From Lactobacillus amylovorus DSM 20531 (GTDB lineage Bacteria; Bacillota; Bacilli; Lactobacillales; Lactobacillaceae), in the NCBI RefSeq assembly GCF_002706375.1, contig NZ_CP017706.1:1302001-1366000 (forward strand): 64,000 nucleotides of DNA, in the 5' to 3' direction. The notes beneath the pieces are model-generated. The model ran no database searches and had not been told where the DNA came from. It worked only from the letters and a program-made list of their open reading frames with translations. Position numbers and translations under genes: made by a program. Shown here one piece after another: positions 9,340-19,353 of this stretch (positions are counted from its first letter, which is position 1; each line of letters opens with the position of its first letter).

Positions 9340-10062
9340 ATGAATCCTGAAAAATTTGTCTTAGAACTATCAAAACATAATTTTGAATTAACTAATAAAC
9401 AAAAGCAGCAATTTAAACTTTATTTTAAAATGTTGATCGAAGTTAACGAACACGTTAACTTGACTAGAATCACTGAAGAAGACGAAGTATATCTTAAGCA
9501 CTTTTATGATAGTATTACGCCTCTTTTTACTTTTGGCGAAGTTTTTAAAGATGGCGCAACGCTCTGTGATGTTGGTGCTGGTGCCGGCTTTCCTTCAATT
9601 CCGCTCAAGATTTTAAAACCAGGTCTTAAAGTGACGATTGTTGACTCTCTTCAAAAGAGACTGAATTTCTTAAAAGATTTAATTAGCGAATTAGGTTTAA
9701 CCGATGTAGAGCTAGTTCATGGTCGTGCCGAAGATGTCGGCCAAAACAAGCTTTATCGTGAAAGGTTCGATATCGTAACTGCTCGTGCCGTAGCCAGAAT
9801 GTCAGTTTTGAGCGAATACTGCCTGCCTTTGGTTAAGAAGGGCGGTTATTTCGTTGCCTTAAAAGGCCCTAAAGCTGAGGATGAATTAGACGATGGCAAA
9901 AAGGCGCTTGAAGTCTTAGGCGGCAAGCTCATCAAGGACGAAGAGCTTACTTTGCCAGAAAGTGAAGAAGAGAGAACTTTGGTCTTAGTTCAAAAAGTAA
10001 AGTCCACGCCGAAAAAGTATCCACGTCAAGCTGGTACGCCGCGGCGTAAACCAATACATTAA
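9340..10062 (+). CDS. rsmG: 16S rRNA (guanine527-N7)-methyltransferase
   Basis: 240 residues, the normal RsmG length. The SAM-binding motif [15 protein letters not shown] is near residues 78-92 and the ARAVARM motif near 150. It methylates G527 of 16S rRNA; loss gives low-level streptomycin resistance. The RBS is poor (gctccacggg), so it may be weakly translated. It heads the rsmG-noc-parA-parB block that sits near oriC in many Firmicutes. Confidence 0.96.
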   Translation: MNPEKFVLELSKHNFELTNKQKQQFKLYFKMLIEVNEHVNLTRITEEDEVYLKHFYDSITPLFTFGEVFKDGATLCDVGAGAGFPSIPLKILKPGLKVTIVDSLQKRLNFLKDLISELGLTDVELVHGRAEDVGQNKLYRERFDIVTARAVARMSVLSEYCLPLVKKGGYFVALKGPKAEDELDDGKKALEVLGGKLIKDEELTLPESEEERTLVLVQKVKSTPKKYPRQAGTPRRKPIH

Positions 10063-10078
10063 TTTAGGAGGGAATATT

Positions 10079-10915
10079 ATGTCATTATTTTCTTTTATGC
10101 GTCATGATGAAGAAATTCCTAAAAACAAACAAATTCAAGATATTGAATTAGATAAGATTGTTCCTAACCGTTATCAACCGCGTCGTGAATTTTCAGACGA
10201 TTCAATCAAGGAATTGGCTGAAACGCTTGATAAGGACGGTTTGCTTCAACCAATCGTTGTTCGTGAAGACGGCGAGGATCAATATGAAATTATTGCTGGT
10301 GAACGTCGTTATCGTGCAGCTAAAAGCTTAAACTGGGAAACTATTCCAGCAATCGTCAATAACATGAATGATGATCAAGCTGCTTCACTTGCTTTAATCG
10401 AAAACTTGCAACGTGAAGACTTGAACCCAATCGATGAAGCTAAGGCCTACACTAATTTGATGAAGTTGAACGACTTGACTCAAACTGCTTTAGCTAAGGA
10501 CATGGGTAAGTCACAATCATACGTTGCTAACAAGTTGCGTTTGTTAAAGCTTGACGATGATGTGCAAAAGGCTTTGGTTGAAGGCAAAATTACCGCTCGT
10601 CATGGCCGTGCTTTGCTTAACTTAAGTGACGATGATCAAGAACGTGTTTTAAAGGAAATCGAAGAAAAGGGCTTAAACGTAAAGCAAACTGAAGAAATTG
10701 CTAAAGACGTGAATGCCTACTTTAACCCTAAGCCTAAGGAAAAGGAAACTAAGCGTGAACGTGTTGTAAAACGTATCCCTAAGGATCTTAAGGTGCAAAT
10801 CAACACCATCAAGAAGGCTGTTAAATTGGCTAAGGATTCAGGCATTAAGGTCAAGGTCAAGGAAAACAACGATCCTGATGATTACAAGATCACTATTGAA
10901 TTGAAGAGAAAGTAG
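10079..10915 (+). CDS. noc: Nucleoid occlusion protein Noc (ParB/CTPase family)
   Basis: 278 residues. The short amphipathic N-terminus MSLFSFMR resembles the membrane-targeting helix of Noc. Next come the ParB N-domain (VPNRYQPRREF, residues 29-39), the CTP-binding GERRYRA motif near 78, and the HTH with LTQTALAKDMGKSQSYVANKLRL near 140. Noc binds its own sites, clamps DNA using CTP and blocks division over the nucleoid. Excellent aggagg RBS. It precedes parA-parB, the usual Firmicute order, which separates it from the true ParB downstream. Confidence 0.9.
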   Translation: MSLFSFMRHDEEIPKNKQIQDIELDKIVPNRYQPRREFSDDSIKELAETLDKDGLLQPIVVREDGEDQYEIIAGERRYRAAKSLNWETIPAIVNNMNDDQAASLALIENLQREDLNPIDEAKAYTNLMKLNDLTQTALAKDMGKSQSYVANKLRLLKLDDDVQKALVEGKITARHGRALLNLSDDDQERVLKEIEEKGLNVKQTEEIAKDVNAYFNPKPKEKETKRERVVKRIPKDLKVQINTIKKAVKLAKDSGIKVKVKENNDPDDYKITIELKRK

Positions 10916-10929
10916 GAAGGATGGAAAAT

Positions 10930-11709
10930 ATGGTAAATGTAATTTCGGTTGCTAACCAAAAAGGCGGCGTAGGTAAGACTACTACTACCATTAATTTAGC
11001 AGCCTCAATTGCCGACCGTGGTTATCGCGTGTTAATTGTGGACATTGATCCACAAGGCAACGCTACCTCTGGTTTAGGAATTGAAAAATCAGAGATTGAC
11101 CAGGACATTTACAATGTTTTAATTGATGAAGTTCCTATTCAAGATACAATTCATCATACTTCAACTCCTAAGTTGGACATGGTTCCAGCAACCATCAACT
11201 TATCAGGTGCTGAAACTGAACTTATCAGCATGATGGCACGTGAAACTCGCCTTAAGTCAGCACTTGATGCAGTTAGCGATAAGTATGATTTTGTCTTTAT
11301 TGACTGTCCACCATCACTAGGTCAGCTTTCAATCAACGCTTTTACTGCATCAGACTCAATTTTGATTCCAGTACAAAGTGAATACTACGCTATGGAAGGT
11401 TTGAGCCAACTTTTGAATACCATTCGTTTGGTTCAAAAGCACTTCAATAAAGACCTTGGCGTTGAAGGCGTGCTTTTAACTATGCTGGATGCCAGAACTA
11501 ACTTGGGTGCCGAAGTTGTTAAGGAAGTTCAATCATACTTTAGCAATAAGGTTTACAAGACAATTATTCCTAGAATTACCAAGTTGGCAGAAGCTCCAAG
11601 TTATGGCCAACCAATTACGGAATATGCTCCAAAGTCACGTGGTGCGAAGGTATATGATGATTTAGCAAAAGAGGTGTTGAAAGCTCATGGCAAGAGACTC
11701 AAGAAGTAA
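10930..11709 (+). CDS. parA: Chromosome partitioning ATPase ParA (Soj)
   Basis: 259 residues from the ATG at 10930. This start is preferred because AGGAAGG lies 9 bp upstream; the ATG at 10921 would touch the same RBS. Deviant Walker A KGGVGKTTT near residue 10, DIDPQGN near 40 and FIDCPPSLG near 120 are intact. It is a dimerising nucleoid-binding ATPase that moves ParB-parS complexes and influences DnaA. Its 3' end overlaps parB by 23 bp, so translation is coupled. Confidence 0.95.
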   Translation: MVNVISVANQKGGVGKTTTTINLAASIADRGYRVLIVDIDPQGNATSGLGIEKSEIDQDIYNVLIDEVPIQDTIHHTSTPKLDMVPATINLSGAETELISMMARETRLKSALDAVSDKYDFVFIDCPPSLGQLSINAFTASDSILIPVQSEYYAMEGLSQLLNTIRLVQKHFNKDLGVEGVLLTMLDARTNLGAEVVKEVQSYFSNKVYKTIIPRITKLAEAPSYGQPITEYAPKSRGAKVYDDLAKEVLKAHGKRLKK

Positions 11710-12571
11710 GGAGCCAAGAAAAAAGGGCGGCTTAGGTCGCGGGATTGAGGCTCTTTTTGAAGATGAACCTCAAATTGAGGAAGTTGAAGAAGTCAAAGAA
11801 CTCGATTTAAGCGATATTCGTCCTAATCCATATCAGCCAAGAAAGCGATTTGACGATAAGAGCTTAAGAGAATTATCCGATTCCATTAAAGAAAACGGCG
11901 TTTTTCAACCAATTATCGTGCGTAAGTCTGTTAACGGCTATGAAATTATCGCTGGTGAACGCCGCTATCGTGCTTCAAAGTTAGCTAAGAAAAAGACGAT
12001 TCCAGCAATTGTCCGTAAATTCGATGAAAGTCAAATGATGGAAGTTGCAGTCTTGGAAAACTTGCAACGTGAAGACTTAACTCCACTTGAAGAAGCACAA
12101 GCTTACGAGATGCTCCAAAAGAACCTCGGCTTGACGCAAGAAGAAGTTTCTAAGCGAATGGGCAAATCTCGTCCATATATCGCCAACTACTTGCGTTTGC
12201 TTACTTTACCAAGCAAGACTAAGCGCTTGCTCCAACACGGCGATTTATCAATGGGTCAAGCTAGAACCCTTTTAGGCTTGAAGGATAAAGACAAGATTGA
12301 TGCCTTGGCTAAGCGAGTAGCTAAGGAAGGGATGCCGGTTCGCAAGGTTGAAGCTTTAGTTAGCGAAATGAACGCGAAGAAGCCACAAAAGAAGACGGTT
12401 AAAAAATCCGCATTTATTCGCGCAAGCGAAAATCAACTTTCAAACAAATTTGGCTCAAGCGTTAATATTTCTGAAACGAAAAAGGGTAAGGGACATCTTT
12501 CAATCGACTTTGCTTCTGCCGATGAATTGAATAGAATTCTTGATATGTTAGGTGTTGATTTAGATGACTAA
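11687..12571 (+). CDS. parB: Chromosome partitioning protein ParB (Spo0J)
   Basis: 294 residues. The N-terminal GGLGRGIEALFEDE box recruits ParA. It is followed by NPYQPRKRF (ParB N-domain), the CTPase motif GERRYRA near 86, the HTH LTQEEVSKRMGKSRPYIANYLR near 150 and a C-terminal dimer domain. It loads at parS and slides as a CTP clamp. Overlaps parA by 23 bp and the DUF951 gene by 8 bp. A near-consensus parS is present at 62462-62477 in this window. Confidence 0.95.
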   Translation: MARDSRSKEPRKKGGLGRGIEALFEDEPQIEEVEEVKELDLSDIRPNPYQPRKRFDDKSLRELSDSIKENGVFQPIIVRKSVNGYEIIAGERRYRASKLAKKKTIPAIVRKFDESQMMEVAVLENLQREDLTPLEEAQAYEMLQKNLGLTQEEVSKRMGKSRPYIANYLRLLTLPSKTKRLLQHGDLSMGQARTLLGLKDKDKIDALAKRVAKEGMPVRKVEALVSEMNAKKPQKKTVKKSAFIRASENQLSNKFGSSVNISETKKGKGHLSIDFASADELNRILDMLGVDLDD

Positions 12572-12827
12572 AGATATCGCTTATAATTTAGCTGATACAG
12601 TTCAAATGAAAAAGCCCCATGCATGCCAAGTAAATGACTGGGAAATTTTGCGTATGGGTGCTGATATTAAGCTGAAGTGTATGGGATGCGGTCACATGGT
12701 TATGATGCCACGTAGCGAATTTAACCGGAAGCTGAAAAAGGTTCTAACTAAGGCTAATGATCCGGTTAATGCAAAAAAAGAGCAATATGTGCCAAAAGAT
12801 CGTATCGCTCGCCCAAATTTTAGATAA
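12564..12827 (+). CDS. DUF951 family protein
   Basis: 87 residues with the family pattern KKPHACQVNDWEILRMGADIKLKCMGCGHMVMMPR; the cysteines at about 21, 46 and 49 could bind metal. Function unknown. It overlaps parB and lies before ychF, an order conserved in lactobacilli. Confidence 0.9.
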   Translation: MTKDIAYNLADTVQMKKPHACQVNDWEILRMGADIKLKCMGCGHMVMMPRSEFNRKLKKVLTKANDPVNAKKEQYVPKDRIARPNFR

Positions 12828-12884
12828 AATAGACAAGTAAGAAAAATATAAAATAATAGATTTTTTAGAAAAAGAGGACAACAA

Positions 12885-13985
12885 ATGTCATTAACTGCTG
12901 GTATCGTTGGTTTACCAAACGTTGGTAAGTCAACTTTGTTTAATGCGATTACTAAGGCTGGTGCAGAAATGGCTAACTACCCATTTGCCACCATTGAACC
13001 AAATGTCGGAATGGTTGAAGTTCCTGATGAACGTTTAGCTAGAATCCAAGAATTGATTCCTGCTAAGAAGATTGTTCACACTACTTTTGAATTTACTGAT
13101 ATTGCCGGTTTGGTAAAGGGTGCTTCAAAGGGTGAAGGTCTTGGTAACAAGTTCCTTGAAAACATTCGTCAAACTGATGCGATTGTTCACGTAGTACGTG
13201 CTTTCGATGACGACAACATTACTTCAGTTACTGGTAAAGTTGATCCAGAAGAAGATATCAACACTATCAACTTGGAACTTGCCATCGCTGACCTTGATGC
13301 TGTTAATAAGCGTATCGGCAAGGTAAAGAAGGTTGCTCAACAAGGCGATAAGGAAGCTAAGGCTGAAATGGCTGTACTTGAAAAGCTTAAGCCAGTTCTT
13401 GAAGAAGGTAACGCTGCTCGTTCAATCGATTTTAACAAGGATGAACAAAAGATTGTTAAGGGCTTGTTCCTTTTGACTGCTAAGCCAGTTATTTACGTTG
13501 CTAACATTGCTGAAAGCTCAATGGCTGATCCAGAAAGCGACAAGTACTTCCAAATCGTTAAGAAGCACGCTGAAAAGGAACATGCTGAAGCTTTGGGTAT
13601 TTCTGCATCTGCCGAAGAACAAATTGCTGGTCTTGACGGCGATGAAAAGAAGGAAATGCTTGAAATGGAAGGCGTTAAGGAACCAGGTTTGGACCGTTTG
13701 ATTCGTGCCGCTTACCACATTTTAGGCCTTAGAACTTTCTTCACTGCTGGTGGTCCTGAAACTCGTGCTTGGACTTTCCACGAAGGTATGAAGGCTCCTC
13801 AAGTTGCTGGTATTATTCACTCAGACTTTGAACGTGGTTTCATTCGTGCCGAAGTTGTTTCATTCGATGACTTAGACAAGCTTGAAACTATGCAAAAGGT
13901 TAAGGAAGCAGGTAAGCTTCGTCTTGAAGGTAAGGACTACGTGGTTCAAGACGGTGACATTATCGAATTCAGATTTAACGTCTAG
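12885..13985 (+). CDS. ychF: Redox-regulated ATPase YchF (Obg-like)
   Basis: 366 residues. G1 loop GLPNVGKSTLFNAIT at residues 8-22, G3 DIAGLVKGASKGEG near 67-80, and the C-terminal TGS domain ending RFNV are all present. Despite its GTPase fold the YchF family prefers ATP; it binds ribosomes and modulates translation and stress responses. RBS aaagagg. Highly codon-biased, as expected for an abundant protein. Confidence 0.96.
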   Translation: MSLTAGIVGLPNVGKSTLFNAITKAGAEMANYPFATIEPNVGMVEVPDERLARIQELIPAKKIVHTTFEFTDIAGLVKGASKGEGLGNKFLENIRQTDAIVHVVRAFDDDNITSVTGKVDPEEDINTINLELAIADLDAVNKRIGKVKKVAQQGDKEAKAEMAVLEKLKPVLEEGNAARSIDFNKDEQKIVKGLFLLTAKPVIYVANIAESSMADPESDKYFQIVKKHAEKEHAEALGISASAEEQIAGLDGDEKKEMLEMEGVKEPGLDRLIRAAYHILGLRTFFTAGGPETRAWTFHEGMKAPQVAGIIHSDFERGFIRAEVVSFDDLDKLETMQKVKEAGKLRLEGKDYVVQDGDIIEFRFNV

Positions 13986-13993
13986 GAGTAAGA

Positions 13994-14770
13994 ATGGCTG
14001 AAAAAGAGCAAGAAAAGAATAATTCAAATATTAACGCTGAAAAACAAGAAAAATTAAAGAAGCAGTCTGAAGTTGATGCTAAAGACGAAGAGTTGAAAAA
14101 TGAAGACCCTAAGACTTTGCGTCAAAAGTTAAGTAACAAGAACCAAGACTACGTTTTCCGTTTGGAAAAGGAACTACAACGTCAAGGTTCACTTTCACAT
14201 GAAGAAGCAGTCGCCATGACTGATGGTTTGCTTAGTGAAATCGTGATTGCACAACGTCATGGTCAACCTGCTAATGGTCTTTACTTAGCTTCACCAAAGA
14301 TCAAGGCTGAAGAAATGCTTCACCCAGAACAAAAAACAGTAGAAACTCCATTCTGGCAACGTGCCGTTGATGGTGCACTTCTCTACTTAGCAATCTTCGT
14401 TGGTTTATTTGGTGTCATTGCCTTGTTTGAAACAAAGCAACATCAAAACTCACAAATGGGTATTTTGACTTTAGCCAGTGTAGGTATCTTGATGGGTGTC
14501 TTCATGGTTAAGTACAACGATTGGGTAATGCCAAAGAACGGCCAACGAATCGGTTTGCCAAAATTGCTGTTAAGTGGTTTAGGAATTGCTGTCGCATTGT
14601 TCGTTTGGATTTGGATCTTATCATTGCCAGCAATTCGTGTAATCAACCCAGTATTGCCAGGTGCTGTCGACATCGTAATCGCCGCAATTGCCTACGGTGC
14701 CCGTTACTTATTTAGACAACACTACCACATCACTGGTTCTTCATTTGCGTCTCGTCCACAACGCAAATAA
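13994..14770 (+). CDS. DUF1129 family membrane protein
   Basis: 258 residues. A charged, coiled-coil-like N-terminal 50 residues is followed by a soluble region and then about four membrane segments from residue 130 on (near 130-146, 155-170, 190-210 and 218-235). Family function unknown. It starts 9 bp after ychF and ends in a terminator, so it forms an operon with ychF. Confidence 0.85.
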   Translation: MAEKEQEKNNSNINAEKQEKLKKQSEVDAKDEELKNEDPKTLRQKLSNKNQDYVFRLEKELQRQGSLSHEEAVAMTDGLLSEIVIAQRHGQPANGLYLASPKIKAEEMLHPEQKTVETPFWQRAVDGALLYLAIFVGLFGVIALFETKQHQNSQMGILTLASVGILMGVFMVKYNDWVMPKNGQRIGLPKLLLSGLGIAVALFVWIWILSLPAIRVINPVLPGAVDIVIAAIAYGARYLFRQHYHITGSSFASRPQRK

Positions 14771-14814
14771 CTTGCTTCTTTAAAAAAAGAAGTACATACT
14801 AATTAGATAGTTGT

Positions 14815-14851
14815 AAAAAAGATAAATGGGCATTCCCCATTTATCTTTTTA
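14815..14851 (+). terminator. Rho-independent terminator after ychF-DUF1129
   Basis: Strong stem AAGATAAATGGG/CCCATTTATCTT with a short loop and flanking A and T runs. Confidence 0.9.
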
Positions 14852-14888
14852 TTTACAAGGATGCATAGAAATAGAAGGGTGGTTTTAT

Positions 14889-16613
14889 ATGGTCAAAACA
14901 TTGAGCCAATCGATTCGACAATACAAAAAATTGTCATTGCTCTCGCCAGTCTTTGTTATTGGTGAAGTTATTATCGAAATGCTGATTCCATATTTAGTTG
15001 GTATTTTGATCGATAACGGAATTATGAAGGGCAACATGGCCTACATTAGTAAGCTAGGCTTGATTTTGTTTGTATTGACAATTATTTCATTAGCATTAGG
15101 TGCAAGTGCCAGTTATGTTTCTGCCCATGCAGCTGCTGGTTTCGCGGCTAACTTGCGTAAGGACATGTTCTATCACATGCAGGATTATTCATTCGAAAAC
15201 ATCGATCACTTTTCAAGTGCCAGTTTGGTTACGCGTTTGACAACTGACGTTAACAACGTGCAATTGGCTTACCAAATGTTGATCAGAATCGCTGTTAGAG
15301 CGCCAATGATGTTCATCGTTTCAATTATCATGTCTGTGATTATCAGTCCACGCTTGTCACTTATTTTCTTAGTATTAGGACCAATTTTTGCAATTGCCTT
15401 AGGCTTAATTATTAGATCGGCTTACCCATATTTCCCTAAGATTTTTAGAGGATATGATCGCATGAACCAAGTGGTTCGTGAAAATGTACGTGGTATTCGT
15501 GAAGTTAAGACTTACGTTCAAGAAAAGCCCCAAATCGAAGAATTTGAGAAGTCATCAGGCCTTATTTACAAATTATTCGCAACTGCTCAAAAGATTATGT
15601 CTTTAAACGCTTTAGTAGTTGCAGCCGTTTTGAATATTTCAACTTTGGCAATTTGCTGGTTTGGTGCTAGAGAAATTGTTGGCGGTAGCTTACAAACTGG
15701 TCAACTTATTTCAATGTTTACGTACTCAAACTCAGTTTTATTCAGTTTGAACATTTTGGCTATGATTACCACCCAGTTGGTTATTTCAGGTGCTAGTGGT
15801 CGTCGTATCGCTTCTGTAATCACTGAAGAACCAACTATTGAAAATCCTAAGAAGCCACTTAAGCGTTTGACTAACGGTGAAGTTATTTTCGACCACGTTA
15901 GCTTTAAGTATGAACCAGCTGATAAAACTGATGCTCTTGATGATATCAACTTGCGGATCCATCCAGGTGAAACGATTGGGATCATCGGTGAAACGGGTTC
16001 ATCTAAATCAACCTTGGTTTCAATGATTCCACGTCTTTATGATGTAACGTCTGGTGCCGTCCGCGTTGCGGGGCATAACGTTAAGTCATACGACTTAAAG
16101 ACCTTGCGTGACAACGTTGCGATGGTCTTACAAAAGAACGTTTTGTTCACCGGTACGGTTAAGGACAACTTGAAGTGGGGTAACGAAAACGCCACTGACG
16201 AACAAGTTGTTGCGGCAGCTAAGATTGCGCATGCCGATGACTTTATTCGTGAAATGCCAGATGGCTACGATACAATGATCGAACAAGGTGGTAACAACGT
16301 TTCAGGTGGGCAAAAGCAAAGAATTACTATTGCCAGAGCCTTGTTGAAGAACCCTAAGATCTTGATCTTGGATGACTCTACTTCAGCCGTTGATACTAGC
16401 ACGGAACGTGAAATTAGAACGTCACTTGCTAAAGATATGCCAGATACGACCAAGATCATCATTTCTCAGAGAATTGTCTCAATTAAAGACGCCGATCGGA
16501 TCATCGTTATGAACCACGGTAAGATTCAAGATATTGGAACGCATGAAGAATTGATGAAGACTAACGAGCTTTACAGTTCAATCGCTAAGTTCCAAGAAGA
16601 ACAAGGAAAGTAG
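14889..16613 (+). CDS. Heterodimeric ABC exporter, degenerate-NBD subunit (LmrC/BmrC-like)
   Basis: 574 residues from the ATG at 14889 (gggtgg RBS). Six-helix exporter domain to about residue 310, then an NBD. The NBD is degenerate: Walker A reads GETGSSKST with Ser for the usual Gly, Walker B ends ILDDSTS with Asp for the catalytic Glu, and the H-loop reads ISQR with Gln for His. The signature VSGGQKQR is intact. This is the pattern of the non-catalytic half of heterodimeric multidrug exporters. Its partner begins at its stop codon. Confidence 0.9.
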   Translation: MVKTLSQSIRQYKKLSLLSPVFVIGEVIIEMLIPYLVGILIDNGIMKGNMAYISKLGLILFVLTIISLALGASASYVSAHAAAGFAANLRKDMFYHMQDYSFENIDHFSSASLVTRLTTDVNNVQLAYQMLIRIAVRAPMMFIVSIIMSVIISPRLSLIFLVLGPIFAIALGLIIRSAYPYFPKIFRGYDRMNQVVRENVRGIREVKTYVQEKPQIEEFEKSSGLIYKLFATAQKIMSLNALVVAAVLNISTLAICWFGAREIVGGSLQTGQLISMFTYSNSVLFSLNILAMITTQLVISGASGRRIASVITEEPTIENPKKPLKRLTNGEVIFDHVSFKYEPADKTDALDDINLRIHPGETIGIIGETGSSKSTLVSMIPRLYDVTSGAVRVAGHNVKSYDLKTLRDNVAMVLQKNVLFTGTVKDNLKWGNENATDEQVVAAAKIAHADDFIREMPDGYDTMIEQGGNNVSGGQKQRITIARALLKNPKILILDDSTSAVDTSTEREIRTSLAKDMPDTTKIIISQRIVSIKDADRIIVMNHGKIQDIGTHEELMKTNELYSSIAKFQEEQGK

Positions 16614-18482
16614 GTGAGCAATTTGGATAAAGCTTTAGAAAATAAAGATCAAGCTAATGGTCACAGAATGAAAACTTTGGGCCGCTTGCTTAAGCTGATT
16701 GCGAAGACTAGTCCGTGGATGCTCATCATTTCCATGATTACGATTGTCTTGGCAGCAGCCAGCAACGTTATCGGTTCACTCTTTATTGAGCGTTTGATTA
16801 ACAACTACATTGTTCCATTAACTAGAGAAAAGGTGCCAAACTATGGTCCATTGGAAACGGCCATTGCGGTAATGTTTGGTATTTATGCTATTGGTTTTCT
16901 TTCCAACTACCTCTTTAACATGTTAATGGGTGTCTTAGCTCAAAAAGTACAATATCGTGTTCGTAACGAAATGTTTACGCACATGGAGAGTTTGCCAATT
17001 TCATACTTTGACCAAAATGAATTTGGTGATATCATGTCGCGTTACACCAACGATATTGATACTTTGACGCAGATGATTTCACAATCAATCCCACAATTTA
17101 CTAACTCAGCCTTGAGTTTGCTATTCGTTGTATGTGCGATGTTTAGTTTGAGTTGGCAATTAACACTCTTCTCATTCATCATCTTTGCGTTGTCAATTGG
17201 GATTGTTCGTTACCTTACTGTTAGATCAGGTCACTACTTCCAAATTCAACAAAAGAAGCTTGGTCAAATTAACGGTTATAACGAAGAAATGCTTAATGGT
17301 TTGAAGGTTATCAAGGTCTTCAGCCACGAACCAGAATCAAAAGCTGGTTTTGACAAGTACAACGAAGAATTACGTCAAGCTTCAAGTAGAGCTAACACTT
17401 ACGCAACTGTTCTTTTCCCAATCATGGGTAACATTGGTAACTTGCTTTACGTATTGATTGCCTTTATTGGTGGTGCTGTTGCGATTAACCGTTGGGCTCC
17501 ACTTTCACTTGGTGCTATTGGTTCATTCTTGCAATTATCAAGACAGTTCAGTATGCCTATTGCCCAGATTTCACAACAATTGAACTCAATCGTAATGGCC
17601 TTAGCTGGTGCCGAAAGAATCTTCAATTTGGAAGATCAAGCTTCAGAACCAGATGATGGTACAGTTACGATTTCTAAAGGTGACGAAGTCGGCAGTAACT
17701 GGAATTGGAATGTCCCACAAAAAGATGGCTCAATTAAGAAGGTTCCAGTTCGCGGTCATATTGTCTTTGATCACGTTAATTTCAGTTATGTGCCAGAACA
17801 CCAAATTTTGCACGACATTTCAATTGATGCTAAGCCAGGCATGAAGGTAGCCTTGGTTGGTGAAACTGGTGCCGGCAAGACCACCATTTCTAACATGCTT
17901 AACCGCTTCTACGAAATTGATTCAGGCACGATTACTTATGATGGTATTCCAATCAAGAATATTAAGAAGGACGACTTGCGTCAGTCATTATCAATCGTCT
18001 TGCAGGAAACACACTTGTTTACTGGTACGATTATGGATAATATCCGCTTCGGTAATCCAGATGCTAGTGACGATGACGTCTACCAAGCAGCTAAGTTGTC
18101 TCATGCCGATGAATTTATCCATGACCTTGATCACGGCTACCAAACTGTGATTGATGGTGATGGCGGTGATTTGTCACAAGGACAAATGCAGCTGCTCAGT
18201 ATTGCCCGGGCAATGATTGCCGATGAGCCGGTAATGATCTTGGATGAAGCTACATCAAGCATCGATACTAGAACTGAAAAGATGGTTCAAGCTGGTATGG
18301 ATAACTTGCTTGCTGGACGTACAAGTTTCGTTATTGCCCACCGTTTATCAACTATTGTTAACTCAGATTTAATCTTGGTTCTTGATCATGGTCATATCAT
18401 TGAACGTGGTAATCACGAGGAACTTTTGAAGCAGAAGGGCTACTACTACGAGCTCTACACTGGTAAGAAAGAGATCAAATAA
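16614..18482 (+). CDS. Heterodimeric ABC exporter, catalytic-NBD subunit (LmrD/BmrD-like)
   Basis: 622 residues starting at GTG 16614; TTG 16623 with AGGTGAG just upstream is an equally good start. Six membrane segments, then a long linker and an NBD with intact Walker A GETGAGKTT, Walker B MILDEATSS and H-loop AHRLST. The signature is LSQGQ instead of LSGGQ. It thus supplies the good catalytic residues and a variant signature, complementing the upstream subunit. A two-component system lies downstream. Confidence 0.92.
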   Translation: MSNLDKALENKDQANGHRMKTLGRLLKLIAKTSPWMLIISMITIVLAAASNVIGSLFIERLINNYIVPLTREKVPNYGPLETAIAVMFGIYAIGFLSNYLFNMLMGVLAQKVQYRVRNEMFTHMESLPISYFDQNEFGDIMSRYTNDIDTLTQMISQSIPQFTNSALSLLFVVCAMFSLSWQLTLFSFIIFALSIGIVRYLTVRSGHYFQIQQKKLGQINGYNEEMLNGLKVIKVFSHEPESKAGFDKYNEELRQASSRANTYATVLFPIMGNIGNLLYVLIAFIGGAVAINRWAPLSLGAIGSFLQLSRQFSMPIAQISQQLNSIVMALAGAERIFNLEDQASEPDDGTVTISKGDEVGSNWNWNVPQKDGSIKKVPVRGHIVFDHVNFSYVPEHQILHDISIDAKPGMKVALVGETGAGKTTISNMLNRFYEIDSGTITYDGIPIKNIKKDDLRQSLSIVLQETHLFTGTIMDNIRFGNPDASDDDVYQAAKLSHADEFIHDLDHGYQTVIDGDGGDLSQGQMQLLSIARAMIADEPVMILDEATSSIDTRTEKMVQAGMDNLLAGRTSFVIAHRLSTIVNSDLILVLDHGHIIERGNHEELLKQKGYYYELYTGKKEIK

Positions 18483-18497
18483 TAAGCTAAATAAATT

Positions 18498-18527
18498 AGA
18501 ACTTGGAATTTCCAGGCTCTTTTTTTA
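18498..18527 (+). terminator. Probable terminator after the ABC exporter
   Basis: Imperfect stem AGAACTTGG/CCAGGCTCT followed by eight T. Confidence 0.6.
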
Positions 18528-18663
18528 TGAAAAAATAAAGAAAGCCTTGTTCTTAGGCGTTTTGCTTTAAAATTAAGTAAAATAGTCGTAAGGTTTGATA
18601 AACTGTATATAGAATAAACAAGAGAGATAAAATAATTAAGAACGAGAAGGGGGAAGTTTCCTC

Positions 18664-19350
18664 GTGAAAATTTTAGTTGTTGATGATGATAAAGAAATCG
18701 TTGAACTTTTAAGCATATATTTGAAAAACGAAGGCTATGAACCTATTGCGGCATACAGCGGCAAGGAAGCCATTACTAAATTAACTACTACACCAGACAT
18801 CGCATTAATGATCTTAGACGTGATGATGCCTAACATGTCCGGAATCGAAGTAATTAAGGAAGTTAGAAAAGATTCAGATATTCCAATTATCATTGTTTCT
18901 GCTAAGACTGGTGATATGGATAAGATTCAAGGCTTAATTACCGGTGCCGATGACTACGTATCTAAGCCATTTAACCCACTTGAAGTTATGGCCAGAGTAC
19001 GTTCACTTTTACGTCGTAGTCAAAAGCAAGTTAAGGATGAAAAGCCAGATATCTTGGAAGTTGGCCCACTTGTCATTAATCGTGATTCTCACGAAGTAAA
19101 GACAATCGATGGCAAGGCTATTCAATTGACGGCTTTGGAATTTGGTATTCTTTATCTTTTAGCTAGTCACCCTAACCGCGTATTCTCTGCTGATGAAATC
19201 TTCGAACGTGTTTGGCAACAAGAATCCATCGTTTCTGCCAAGACCGTTATGGTGCACGTATCACACCTTCGTGACAAGATTCAAAAGGCAACTGGCGGCG
19301 AAGATGTTATTCAAACTGTTTGGGGTGTAGGATACAAGGTCGAGGCGTAG
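18664..19350 (+). CDS. OmpR-family response regulator
   Basis: 228 residues from a GTG start with a gaagggggaag RBS. Receiver domain with DDD at 7-9, phospho-acceptor Asp in LMILDVMMP near 52 and Lys in VSKPFNP near 102. A winged-helix DNA-binding domain is C-terminal (TALEFGILYLL...IQTVWGVGYK). It is VanR-like in sequence style. Its kinase follows 3 bp later. The promoter proximity to the exporter suggests a link to envelope or drug stress, which is inference. Confidence 0.92.
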   Translation: MKILVVDDDKEIVELLSIYLKNEGYEPIAAYSGKEAITKLTTTPDIALMILDVMMPNMSGIEVIKEVRKDSDIPIIIVSAKTGDMDKIQGLITGADDYVSKPFNPLEVMARVRSLLRRSQKQVKDEKPDILEVGPLVINRDSHEVKTIDGKAIQLTALEFGILYLLASHPNRVFSADEIFERVWQQESIVSAKTVMVHVSHLRDKIQKATGGEDVIQTVWGVGYKVEA

Positions 19351-19353
19351 TTA

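Noticed and set aside
18201..18214. ATTGCCCGGGCAAT, a palindrome 12/14 identical to the Noc-binding sequence ATTTCCCGGGAAAT.
   Set aside because: It encodes the conserved IARAM of an ABC NBD, and both mismatches are symmetric, so chance from codon choice is likely. Noc ChIP-seq would decide.
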